DNA of 64,000 bases from Bacteroidota bacterium (GTDB taxonomy: Bacteria; Bacteroidota; Bacteroidia; Bacteroidales; JAAAOM01): contig JAAAOM010000046.1 in NCBI GenBank assembly GCA_009908855.1, positions 1 through 64,000 of the forward strand, in the 5' to 3' direction. The number at the start of each line of letters is the position of its first letter. Positions within the stretch are counted from its first letter, which is position 1. The notes under the pieces are model-generated. The model saw only the letters and a program-made list of their open reading frames with translations, was not told where the DNA came from and did no database searches. This document shows positions 54,062-62,731 of this stretch, piece by piece. A program made the position numbers and the translations under genes.

Positions 54062-54092
54062 AAAAAAGGCGCTTTTTTAAGCGCCTTTTTTT
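54062..54092. terminator. Bidirectional intrinsic terminator
   Basis: AAAAAAGGCGCTT and AAGCGCCTTTTTTT form a perfect stem with a 4-T loop, with A- and T-runs on either side. It serves the yqeY-like gene and the convergent outer-membrane protein gene. Confidence 0.9.
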
Positions 54093-54109
54093 AATTACAT
54101 TTTCTTTAT

Positions 54110-54757
54110 TTAAGGGAGTATAAAGATTGCTCCAAAATTAATGCTGCTAATACCGAAATTGAAACCAAAGTCTGAGTTTATATCTTCCTGTTCAACTTCC
54201 TCTGCTCCGACAAAAGTAGTAGTTGTAGTTTTATTTCTATCAAAGGATACGCTGCCAACACTTGCCTCAAGTATAAAACTTTCGGTCAATGCATAAGAAA
54301 TGGCAGGCATCAAATAAATCTCGAAACTACTGCCTTCGGGGCCGTCATTACTTTGGCCACCTGATTCTACTTTGCTTCTGGAAAGACCAAAACCTAAACC
54401 GCCTTCGGCAAAAACCTTAAAATCACCACCGTTTATCACATAATACCTTGCAAATGGGTTAAATGAAAAGGAGTTGTTTACTGAAAAATCATCACTATCC
54501 TCTGCATCTATTGTTTTTTGGCGATTGAAATTAACTCCGGCACCAAACGCAATATCCTCAGTCAAAAAAATTCCAAATTTAGGATTCAAGCCTAACGTGT
54601 TTGTTTTGTCATCTTCATTGGTTGTACTGCCGACAGTGGTTTCTCCCCGGTCTAAATTGGCATAAATACTTCCACCCAAAAATAATTCCTGGGCATTAAC
54701 TGCTAATGATAGCATACTCGCCATTAGAATGAATAATAGTTGTCTCATTGTTTTCAT
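54110..54757 (-). CDS. Outer-membrane beta-barrel protein
   Basis: 215 residues. Signal peptide LLFILMASMLSLAVNAQ, then strands typical of the OmpW/OMP_b-brl family (LFLGGSIYANLD, LGLNPKFGIFLTEDIAFGAGVNFNRQ, FKVFAEGGLGFGLSRSK), ending FGFNFGISSINFGAIFILP. No transport or enzymatic function can be assigned. Single gene before a shared terminator. Start Met1 or Met4. Confidence 0.75.
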   Translation of the reverse strand: MKTMRQLLFILMASMLSLAVNAQELFLGGSIYANLDRGETTVGSTTNEDDKTNTLGLNPKFGIFLTEDIAFGAGVNFNRQKTIDAEDSDDFSVNNSFSFNPFARYYVINGGDFKVFAEGGLGFGLSRSKVESGGQSNDGPEGSSFEIYLMPAISYALTESFILEASVGSVSFDRNKTTTTTFVGAEEVEQEDINSDFGFNFGISSINFGAIFILP

Positions 54758-55162
54758 TGGTTTTCACATTTAAGTTTTGCTTACTCTTAGGTTTTTCAGC
54801 TTCCACCATATTTGTTAATAATAGTTTAGTCAAATGTACAGTTTATTTAAAAATGGCAAATTAAATTATTACTGCCAATTATGAAAGATGTTTGTTCTAA
54901 AAATAGCTTATAAATACCAAATCATCTTTTTGGTAAGTTAATCCTGACATTAATAACATCATTCATAAAAATGATATTTTGTTCTTTAATACAATACGGG
55001 TTTCCTGAGGTATTCAAAAAAAACTCTATTTTCTCATATCTATATATGTTGCAAACAAAAAACCCCTTTAAAAAACAAGGGTTGTTTTGGAAATAATATA
55101 ATTTAATCATAATTTTACCATTGAATAAAGGGGGTTTTTGTAAAAAAATAGTTTTTTCAGAT

Positions 55163-57352
55163 ATGATCACAATTCGGGCACAGGCATTAGAAAAAGTATT
55201 ACAACGGCAACCTTATCAGGAAACTGAAAAAAAGATAAATATTACCGGGTTATTTGGCAAATATGTGTTCGATCGGCAAAAAATGCAGCAATACCTTTCC
55301 GGACAAGCCTTTTTGGAGGTAATGGATGCCATTGAAAACGGCACAAGGATAAATCATAAAATGGCCGATCAGGTAGCCGTTGGCATGAAAGCCTGGGCCT
55401 TAAAAATGGGAGCAACTCATTACACACATTGGTTCCACCCCTTAACTGAAGGAACTGCTGAAAAACACGATTCATTTACCCAATTTAGTCCCGAAGGCCA
55501 TGTGATCGAAAAATTTTCCGGTGAATTACTTACCCAACAGGAACCGGATTCTTCTGAACTGTCCGGGGGCGGATTGCGTAATACGTTCGAAGCCCGGGGA
55601 TATACCGCATGGGACCCTTCCTCACCTGCATTTATTATTGATAATACCCTGAGTATTCCCACTATATTTATATCATTTACAGGTGAGGCACTTGACTACA
55701 AGACGCCTCTGTTAAAATCGTTGCATATATTGGATCAGGCGGCCACTGGTGTTTGTCAAATGGTTGATAAGGAAGTAACCAATGTGCGTGCCATGTTGGG
55801 TTGGGAGCAGGAATACTACCTGGTAGATGAGGCCTTGTATTTTGCCCGGCCTGATTTAGGTCTGACTGAGCGTACCCTGATGGGACATACATCTGCCCGT
55901 GAGCATCAATTGGCAAATAACTATTTCAGTTCTATCCCTTCACGGGTATTTACATTTATGCGCGATTTTGAAAAAGAAGCCTATAAATTGGGAATACCCA
56001 TAAAAACACATCATAACGAAGTTGCACCCAATCAGTTTGAAGTAGCTTCATTGCATGAAGAATGCAATCTTTCTGTTGATCATAATCTGTTATTGATGGA
56101 TATCATGAAACGTGTCGCATACAGGCATGCATTTCGCGTGGTATTTCATGAAAAGCCGTTCAAAGGTGTTCATGGCTCCGGCAAACACAACAACTGGTCG
56201 CTGGCTACCAATACAGGTGTAAACTTGCTTGCTCCGGGAGATAAACCCAAATCTAACCTACTGTTTCTTACCTTTTTATTGAATGTTGTAATGGCCGTTT
56301 ATAAAAACCAGGATTTATTCCGGGCCAGTATCGCTTCATCGGGTAATGTTGAAAGACTGGGAGTCTCAGAAGCCCCACCGGTCATTGTCTCTGTTTTTAT
56401 CGGTTCACAGCTTTCGGCCATATTGGCGGAAATTGAAAACCGGGTTACCAATAATAAAATGACTCCTGATGAAAAAACGGAACTAAAACTGGATATTGGA
56501 AAAATACCGGAGATATTGACAGACAATACTGACCACAATCGAACTTCACCCTTTGCCTTCACGGGTAATCGTTTAGAGTTACGAGCAGTTGGTTCATCAG
56601 CCAATTGTGCTTCGCCGATGATAGTTCTCAATACAGCCATTGCCGATCAATTGATTCAGTTTACAAAGGAGGTGGATAACATCATTGACAAAGGGGTGAA
56701 AAAAGATGAAGCGATACTACGGATACTGCGTAATTATATCATTGAATCAAAACCCATTCGGTACGAAGGGAATAATTACACCAGTGAATGGATTGAGGAG
56801 GCCAGGCAACGCAAGCTGTCCAATATCCCGAATGTAGTAGATGCAATTAATGCTTATAAGAATAAAAATACCATCGCATTATTTAAACGCAGCAATGTTT
56901 TTACTGACAACGAGGTAATAGACCGTACCGATATCAAACTAGAGAATTATGTGCGAAAAATAGTAACGGAATCAAAAGTATTGGGCGATCTGGCCATCAA
57001 TCACATAGTGCCGGTTGCCATTGATTATCAATCACGACTCATCGAAAATGTGCAGGGATTACGATCGCTGTTTTCGGGCGCAAAACTGAATGAGTTAACA
57101 GAAGCACGGATGGAGTTGATTGTGGATATCTCCGGACATATTGCGGCCATTAAATCGAAAGTAACCTCCATGTCTGATGCACGCAAAAAAGCCGAAACCG
57201 AAGCAGATGTATTCAAAAGAGCCCGGTATTTTTCATTGCAGGTTTTTCCTTTTTTGAATGATATACGGTTTCATATCGATAAGCTGGAATTAGTGGTGGA
57301 TGATAAAATATGGCCGCTGCCAAAATACAGGGAATTGCTTTTTTCCCGATAA
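55163..57352 (+). CDS. glnN: Glutamine synthetase type III (GlnN)
   Basis: About 729 residues from the ATG at 55163 (MITIRAQALEKVLQ); the track's TTG start is less likely. Type III features: KYVFDRQKMQQYL, KMGATHYTHWFHPLTEGTAEKHDSF, the ATP/glutamate site HHNEVAPNQFEVASLHEECNLSVDHN, GVHGSGKHNNWSLATNTGVNLLAPGDKP, and NRTSPFAFTGNRLELRAVGSSANCASPM. GSIII hexamers are the main ammonium-assimilating enzymes in Bacteroides. It is followed 59 bases later by a second, type I enzyme. Confidence 0.95.
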   Translation: MITIRAQALEKVLQRQPYQETEKKINITGLFGKYVFDRQKMQQYLSGQAFLEVMDAIENGTRINHKMADQVAVGMKAWALKMGATHYTHWFHPLTEGTAEKHDSFTQFSPEGHVIEKFSGELLTQQEPDSSELSGGGLRNTFEARGYTAWDPSSPAFIIDNTLSIPTIFISFTGEALDYKTPLLKSLHILDQAATGVCQMVDKEVTNVRAMLGWEQEYYLVDEALYFARPDLGLTERTLMGHTSAREHQLANNYFSSIPSRVFTFMRDFEKEAYKLGIPIKTHHNEVAPNQFEVASLHEECNLSVDHNLLLMDIMKRVAYRHAFRVVFHEKPFKGVHGSGKHNNWSLATNTGVNLLAPGDKPKSNLLFLTFLLNVVMAVYKNQDLFRASIASSGNVERLGVSEAPPVIVSVFIGSQLSAILAEIENRVTNNKMTPDEKTELKLDIGKIPEILTDNTDHNRTSPFAFTGNRLELRAVGSSANCASPMIVLNTAIADQLIQFTKEVDNIIDKGVKKDEAILRILRNYIIESKPIRYEGNNYTSEWIEEARQRKLSNIPNVVDAINAYKNKNTIALFKRSNVFTDNEVIDRTDIKLENYVRKIVTESKVLGDLAINHIVPVAIDYQSRLIENVQGLRSLFSGAKLNELTEARMELIVDISGHIAAIKSKVTSMSDARKKAETEADVFKRARYFSLQVFPFLNDIRFHIDKLELVVDDKIWPLPKYRELLFSR

Positions 57353-57411
57353 TTAGGAAAAATGATAACGGGTTCGACACATATAATATAAACCATTAAA
57401 AGAGAATAGTT

Positions 57412-58824
57412 ATGACGCCAAAAGAATTTCTTGACTTCGCAAAAAAGAACGGCGCTGTTTTCATGGACCTGAAATTTGTTGATCTGTTAGGTACCTGGCA
57501 GCATTGTACGTATCCTGTTGACACAATAGACGAAAGCATATTTGAAGAAGGACTGGGTTTTGATGGTTCATCCATCAGGGGATGGCAGGACATCAATATG
57601 TCGGATATGATTGCCATTCCGGATCCCACAACCGCTATGATGGATCCTTTTTTTGAACAACCTACAATTAGTGTAATTGCCGATATATATGATCCGGTAA
57701 CACGACAGCCTTATGGGAAAGACCCCCGTAATGTTACCCTGCGCGGCGTTGAATATCTGAAAAAAGTGGGTGTTGCTGACCAGGTGTTCATCGGCCCGGA
57801 GCCTGAGTTCTTCATCTTTGATGAGGTACGTTACGAACAAACCCAAAACATGGGTTTTTACAAAATTGATTCTGTTGAAGGAGCCTGGAACACCAACCGC
57901 ATTGAAGAACCAAATCTCGGTTTTAAACCCGGCTATAAAGGCGGTTATTTTCCGGTGAGCCCTACCGATACTTATCACGATTTACGCGGTGAAATGGTGC
58001 GATACATGATGCAGGCAGGGATAACCGTTGAAGCACATCACCACGAGGTTGCCACCGGTGGTCAAAGTGAAATTGACATGAAATATGAGGATTTGCTTAA
58101 AATGGCCGATCAGTTTATGTGGTATAAATACATTATCAAGAATGTAGCCCGGATGCATGGCAAATCGGCAACATTTATGCCCAAACCCATTGTTGAAGAC
58201 AATGGCAGTGGCATGCACACGCACTTTTCATTATGGAAAGACGGTCAAAACCTTTTTGCAGGCAATGGATATGCCGGCCTATCGGAAATGGGTATCCATG
58301 CCATTGGTGGTGTGTTGAAACATGCTCCGGCACTGCTGGCCTTTGCCGCGCCTACATCAAATTCATACCGCCGCCTGGTGCCTGGTTATGAAGCTCCGGT
58401 GAACCTTGTGTACTCAGCACGTAATCGCTCGGCGGCCATTCGAATTCCTATGTATTCCAATAATCCGAAAGCCAAACGATTCGAGTTCCGTTGTCCCGAT
58501 CCGACAGCCAATGGTTATCTGGCCTGGACTGCCATGCTGATGGCTGTGCTCGATGGTATTGAAAACAAAATAGAGCCTGGTAAACCACTGGACAAAAATA
58601 TATATGAGCTCACTGAAAGGGAAAAAAGGCGCATTCGATCCGTTCCCGGTTCATTGCACGATTCGCTCAGCGCCCTTGAACGTGATCATGATTTTTTAAC
58701 TAAGGGAGGTGTTTTTTCTGATGATCTGATAAAATCATACATCAGTTACAAACGAGAAAACGAATTGATGGAACTGGCCATACGCACACACCCGTATGAA
58801 TTTTATCTTTACTATGACAATTAA
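57412..58824 (+). CDS. glnA: Glutamine synthetase type I (GlnA)
   Basis: 470 residues with FVDLLGTWQHCTYPVDTIDES, EGLGFDGSSIRGWQDINMSDMIAIPDP, metal site FIGPEPEFFIFDE, EAHHHEVATGGQSEIDMKY, NGSGMHTHFSLWKDG (here NGSGMHTHFS with GK-type loop), and VPGYEAPVNLVYSARNRSAAIRIP. At the site of the adenylylated Tyr of GSI-beta it has NIYELTEREK rather than NLYDLPPE, so regulation by adenylylation is doubtful. Co-directional with glnN. A terminator follows. Confidence 0.95.
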   Translation: MTPKEFLDFAKKNGAVFMDLKFVDLLGTWQHCTYPVDTIDESIFEEGLGFDGSSIRGWQDINMSDMIAIPDPTTAMMDPFFEQPTISVIADIYDPVTRQPYGKDPRNVTLRGVEYLKKVGVADQVFIGPEPEFFIFDEVRYEQTQNMGFYKIDSVEGAWNTNRIEEPNLGFKPGYKGGYFPVSPTDTYHDLRGEMVRYMMQAGITVEAHHHEVATGGQSEIDMKYEDLLKMADQFMWYKYIIKNVARMHGKSATFMPKPIVEDNGSGMHTHFSLWKDGQNLFAGNGYAGLSEMGIHAIGGVLKHAPALLAFAAPTSNSYRRLVPGYEAPVNLVYSARNRSAAIRIPMYSNNPKAKRFEFRCPDPTANGYLAWTAMLMAVLDGIENKIEPGKPLDKNIYELTEREKRRIRSVPGSLHDSLSALERDHDFLTKGGVFSDDLIKSYISYKRENELMELAIRTHPYEFYLYYDN

Positions 58825-59139
58825 ATGAAAGATTTTCTCTTTCTCTCAATCAATTGTTATGCCTTTGTAAGAAAGCCTGCTGCTCTGCGTGCAGGCTTTC
58901 GTTTTTTTCACCACCTGCATAAATGCTATAATAAGCCGGTCTTGAGCGCTTTGGAAAACATGTTGCCATATACTTTAAAATCAATTTATCGCTATTTTAA
59001 AATAACTTACAAGTGTAATGAAACACAGGTACACAGTAGTTTTATAATTTTTGTGGATTACTTATGAGCTAAAAACTGGTTTATATGTGTATAATGCCTT
59101 ATTATTGCCGTTTGTTTGAAAAGTATAGGATGTTGGTAA
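58825..59139. other. 315-base gap holding only a terminator
   Basis: Between glnA and the serine hydrolase. The 80-codon ORF at 58825-59067 overlaps the terminator hairpin, has no domain and is judged non-coding. No RNA gene was seen. Confidence 0.5.
58871..58908 (+). terminator. Intrinsic terminator of glnN-glnA
   Basis: GAAAGCCTGC (58871-58880) and GCAGGCTTTC (58891-58900) form a perfect 10-bp stem with a 10-base loop, followed by G and seven T residues. Confidence 0.92.
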
Positions 59140-60432
59140 ATGTATAAACAGCTAATAATACATATTTCATTTGTCGGGGTTACCCTTTTTCTTGCCTTAT
59201 CAGGTAAGAATCGTATGCATGACAATAAGGACATGACAACGGTACAATTCAAGGCGCCTGTTCAAAACACACATATACGGGAAGTTGCAAGTCGTTTTGA
59301 AACTTTCTTTTCATCACAGGTAGCTGAAAACACACCGGGGGCAGCGGTGGTAATTGTGAAAGACACCAATATAATTCTTTTAAAACCTTATGGTGTTAAG
59401 AAATTTGGGACCCATGATTCGGTGGATATTCGCACTTCTTTTCGGCTTGCCTCGGTATCAAAAGGATTTGCCGGAGTGCTTACCGGTATAATGGTGGGGG
59501 ATAGTGCTTTTGGTTTAAATGACAGGGTTACCAATTATCTTCCCGATTTGGTATTGAAAGACACCGCTTCCACTACTAAACTGAACATTGAACATTTATT
59601 GACACATACAACCGGTCTTGTTCCGCATGCTTATGATAATTTAATTGAAGCCAATATATCACTCGATGATATTATTCCACGACTGAATGAAGTAGATATT
59701 TGTTGCGAACCAGGGGCATACTATGGGTATCAGAATGTGGTTTTTAGTATTGTTGAAAAAGTTATGGAAGCATCTTATGGCAAGACTTATTGTGATCTGA
59801 TACATGAAAAATTATTTCGGCCATTGGATATGCAACAGGCTTCATGTGATTACAATAATTTTATGAGCAATCCGAACAAAGCCGAACCACATTTAGGCAG
59901 AAGCGGGAACTGGAGAATGGTAGCCATTGAACCTGATTACTATCATGTATTGCCGGCTGCCGGTGTGAATGCAAGCGTTAGTGATTTGTCTAAATGGCTA
60001 ATGGCCTTGTTGGGCAATCAATCTGATGTTATTGATCCTGAAGCATTGGAACTTGCCTTTGCGCCCCGCGTGAATACTCCTTTAAAGTATGCCTACACAA
60101 GACATTGGAAAAATATTGGCGAAAAACATTACGGATTGGGTTGGCGAATTTATAATTATTACAAGAAAAAAATAATTTACCATGGAGGCTATGTCAAGGG
60201 CTATCGTGCCGAAATTGCCATTTGCCCGCAAGAGGATATTGGCATTGCCGTCATGACCAATGCACCTTGTCGACTGATTAATCAGAGTATACCAACTTTT
60301 TTTGATATGTATTTTGATCATGAAGAAACAGCGTCAATAAAACGTTATGCTGGTGATACTTTCCGGGAACCGGATAAAATGGGAGATATATTGGAAAACC
60401 TGACACCATTCACGGATACAAGTAAGCGTTAA
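59140..60432 (+). CDS. Serine hydrolase (class C beta-lactamase/PBP4-like fold)
   Basis: 430 residues. Exported by an N-terminal signal (HISFVGVTLFLALSG). The catalytic SxxK is S105-VSK108 (ASVSKGF), the YxN motif is YYGYQNVVFS near 205, and HGGYVKGYRAE supplies the KTG-equivalent HGG. The family includes D-aminopeptidases, esterases and class C beta-lactamase relatives. The substrate is not deducible, and resistance should not be assumed. It stands alone with no operon partners. Confidence 0.83.
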   Translation: MYKQLIIHISFVGVTLFLALSGKNRMHDNKDMTTVQFKAPVQNTHIREVASRFETFFSSQVAENTPGAAVVIVKDTNIILLKPYGVKKFGTHDSVDIRTSFRLASVSKGFAGVLTGIMVGDSAFGLNDRVTNYLPDLVLKDTASTTKLNIEHLLTHTTGLVPHAYDNLIEANISLDDIIPRLNEVDICCEPGAYYGYQNVVFSIVEKVMEASYGKTYCDLIHEKLFRPLDMQQASCDYNNFMSNPNKAEPHLGRSGNWRMVAIEPDYYHVLPAAGVNASVSDLSKWLMALLGNQSDVIDPEALELAFAPRVNTPLKYAYTRHWKNIGEKHYGLGWRIYNYYKKKIIYHGGYVKGYRAEIAICPQEDIGIAVMTNAPCRLINQSIPTFFDMYFDHEETASIKRYAGDTFREPDKMGDILENLTPFTDTSKR

Positions 60433-60686
60433 TATTTCAACCGTAATAAATTAGATATAATCGCTCAATATGCTACATTACCATAATATTTAACTGTTCG
60501 GTAGTAACCATATTCAATTATTATCGTAATAGAATAAGAATTGTGAGACGCCAACATTAAATTTTTATGAAAAAGAAAGCAAGGAACACATCAAAGGTTT
60601 CCAAAATCAAGCATCGGGTTATAAAATTCCTGTTGATTTATCCAAAATTGTTACTACACTAAATTATTAAATCAATTTTCATGTAG

Positions 60687-61199
60687 TTAATTATCTGTGA
60701 TAATAGCATTCAAATATTCTTCAAGTTTGGTGTATCCCTGTTGGTTGCAATTATTGGAATCGAATTCACCCGGGTCGCAATCAAATAAACCTTCATATTT
60801 ATTCGGGATACCATCATTATCAGTGTCATCTGGCGAAATGCCCTGTTCAGGATCCGGATAACCCCCTGCATCTTCAGGTGAGTTTTTGTAACCTTCCGGT
60901 CCTTGGTTAAGCCTGTTGAATGCATCATTAACTATACGTGCATCAACTGTATCTCTAATTGGCCAACGGGCGCCTACTTCGTCTTTAATGCTATTTAACA
61001 AGTCCTGGGCCGGGATAATAACATTCCTGTCAGTAAATTCGGTAAATATGGGTTTTGAAACAATATCATCTTTACCGTCAGCAACCATTATAGTTTGATC
61101 TTTTGAGCCATCTGGATTAAGCTGATAAGAGAGATTACCCGACATATAAACATATCCTGAATCATGTTTAATTACGGGGGGGCTATCTATATTATTCAT
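60687..61199 (-). pseudogene. C-terminal remnant of a PL1-type pectate lyase
   Basis: 170 codons. The distal part reads LLNSIKDEVGARWPIRDTVDARIVNDAF, then SPDDTDNDGIPNKYEGLFDC and GYTKLEEYLNAI, the characteristic tail of secreted PL1 pectate lyases with a Ca-binding thrombospondin-type spacer. The catalytic beta-helix and the signal peptide are absent. The ATG at 61199 lies in the junction with a transposase fragment and is not a native start. Remnant of a plant-polysaccharide locus broken by an insertion sequence. Confidence 0.7.
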
Positions 61200-61566
61200 T
61201 TGTGAATCTTAGAGGGAAGGTCAGGCGCGATATAACCAAATGCCTGAACATATCCTGATCAATTGCATTAAATCCAATATGATCAAAGATTTTACCGAAG
61301 ATTAGTTCCGGATCAACCGTACGAATATTTGAATTAGTAAGGATAGAGAAGGCTTCTTCAACTGCTTTATCTTTTTCAGTTATAAATAATCTCTGGGGTT
61401 TAGAAAGAAAATCCTTTTCTTGTTCAGCCAACAACTTGAGTCGGTCAATTTCCTGCCGTGTTGTGGCAGAACCAAACGATTTCACAACCTTATACTGCCC
61501 TCTTGACTTACTAATTAACTGAATACTAATACTTCCGGAGGCATTCTTTTTTGATCTTACATACAT
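61192..61566 (-). mobile_element. IS1634-family transposase N-terminal remnant
   Basis: 124 codons beginning MYVRSKKNASGSISIQLISKSRGQYKVVKSFG, with DPELIFGKIFDHIGFNAIDQDMFRHLVISRLTFP, matching the N-terminal region of IS1634-type transposases (usually above 500 residues). The DDE catalytic core is missing; the frame changes to FTNE and stops at 61192, inside the pectate-lyase remnant. A 9-bp inverted repeat lies upstream, perhaps at the element end. Confidence 0.75.
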
Positions 61567-61579
61567 GAGTTATTTTCTT

Positions 61580-61636
61580 GGGACACCCAAATTTACAATA
61601 CATATACTGAATATCAAATACTTACATGGGTGTCCC
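61580..61636. repeat. Inverted repeat GGGACACCC/GGGTGTCCC
   Basis: Perfect 9-bp arms at 61580-61588 and 61628-61636 with 39 bases between, just upstream of the transposase remnant. Probably part of the insertion-sequence end or its promoter region. Confidence 0.5.
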
Positions 61637-61839
61637 GTAAAAATGCGGAAAACAGGAAAAAATCAACTGAATGTAACGGTAGAAAAAAAATCAGTTGGAA
61701 TTGTAAATGTCAGTTTCTCATCCAATGATTAGTTAGTGGTACGTGTGAAATTTATTGCATGATTTACACTTACATCAATACTATCGTTTCCCGGTTTCTG
61801 TTTCTGCTTCTTTTGTATATCTACCTATCATTCCATCAA

Positions 61840-62556
61840 TTAGTTTCGGAAAGAAACTTTTTTCAATAATGGTTTTTTTAGTATTTCCACGAGATAAGCC
61901 GAGAAGCTAATTTTTTCATTCACCACAACAGGTCCTTTTACAAAATATAAAAGTCCGTAAGTAAATACCTGGAACATACCAAACAGTGCTGAAAATAGTA
62001 ATATATGCCTTAACATATAGGGATCGTTAATGGCTACCCAAAATTCATGAATCAACCGGAATGGTTGAGTAAAAACCTCCCAACTGTTCCATCTGAAGAA
62101 GCGCCCGACATAAATACCAAGTCCGCTTAAACCAGTCATACCAAATATAACAAACCATGATACGCGGCCGGTGAAAAAACGAACCAGCAGAGCATGTATA
62201 TTGTAAATGGAAAATAGACCGAATAACAACCCTGAAAGGCTGAATGAGAAGATCAGCAAGATGTCGTACCATAATATAGTCCCCGGATCATTCAAATGAA
62301 TAAAATCGGTAATGATATAGGCCGAATTGGGCAGAAAAAGAATCCACAAAAAGGCTGTGCCAATCATAAGTCCATTTTTCTGCTCATAATACCTGACGGC
62401 CTGTTTGGAAAATATGTAGGGCAACCAAGCCAACAATAAGTTCCAGATTAAATAGGCATGTGTTAAATCCAGGGTATAAATAATCCTTGCCATTACCATT
62501 AATACTGAAAATAGGGCCAGGGCGTATAATAGTCTTCTCTCTTTATCGGCCATCAC
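61840..62556 (-). CDS. DUF1361 family membrane protein
   Basis: 238 residues with about seven transmembrane helices. Family motifs IWNLLLAWLPYIFS, WILFLPNSAYIITDFIHL, ILLIFSFSLSGLLFGLFSIYNIH and GIYVGRFFRWNSWEVFTQP are present. Role unknown; some family members sit in envelope clusters. Single gene, between the IS scar and mutS. Confidence 0.85.
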   Translation of the reverse strand: MMADKERRLLYALALFSVLMVMARIIYTLDLTHAYLIWNLLLAWLPYIFSKQAVRYYEQKNGLMIGTAFLWILFLPNSAYIITDFIHLNDPGTILWYDILLIFSFSLSGLLFGLFSIYNIHALLVRFFTGRVSWFVIFGMTGLSGLGIYVGRFFRWNSWEVFTQPFRLIHEFWVAINDPYMLRHILLFSALFGMFQVFTYGLLYFVKGPVVVNEKISFSAYLVEILKKPLLKKVSFRN

Positions 62557-62731
62557 TATATAACTGCATTTTTTGTTGGTTTATTAAAATCGTTGCTTCA
62601 TAAACGCAAAGAACTTTATTTATTGGGATATGTGCTATAAAAAAATGTTAATTCTCGAATAAATTACATGAATGGAGTATATCTATAAAGTAATGGAGGA
62701 TAGTAAGAAAGGAAAATCAACGCTCCATATT

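Noticed and set aside
54922-55170. 82-codon minus-strand ORF before glnN
   Set aside because: A/T-rich sequence with many Phe/Ile/Asn codons, overlaps the glnN start, no family or signal.
58825-59067. 80-codon ORF after glnA
   Set aside because: Runs through the glnA terminator stem-loop and shows no protein features.
60540-60669. Possible protein tail (FYEKESKEHIKGFQNQ...) after the serine hydrolase
   Set aside because: Could be the end of a lost gene, but it has no start and no recognised family, so I cannot support it.
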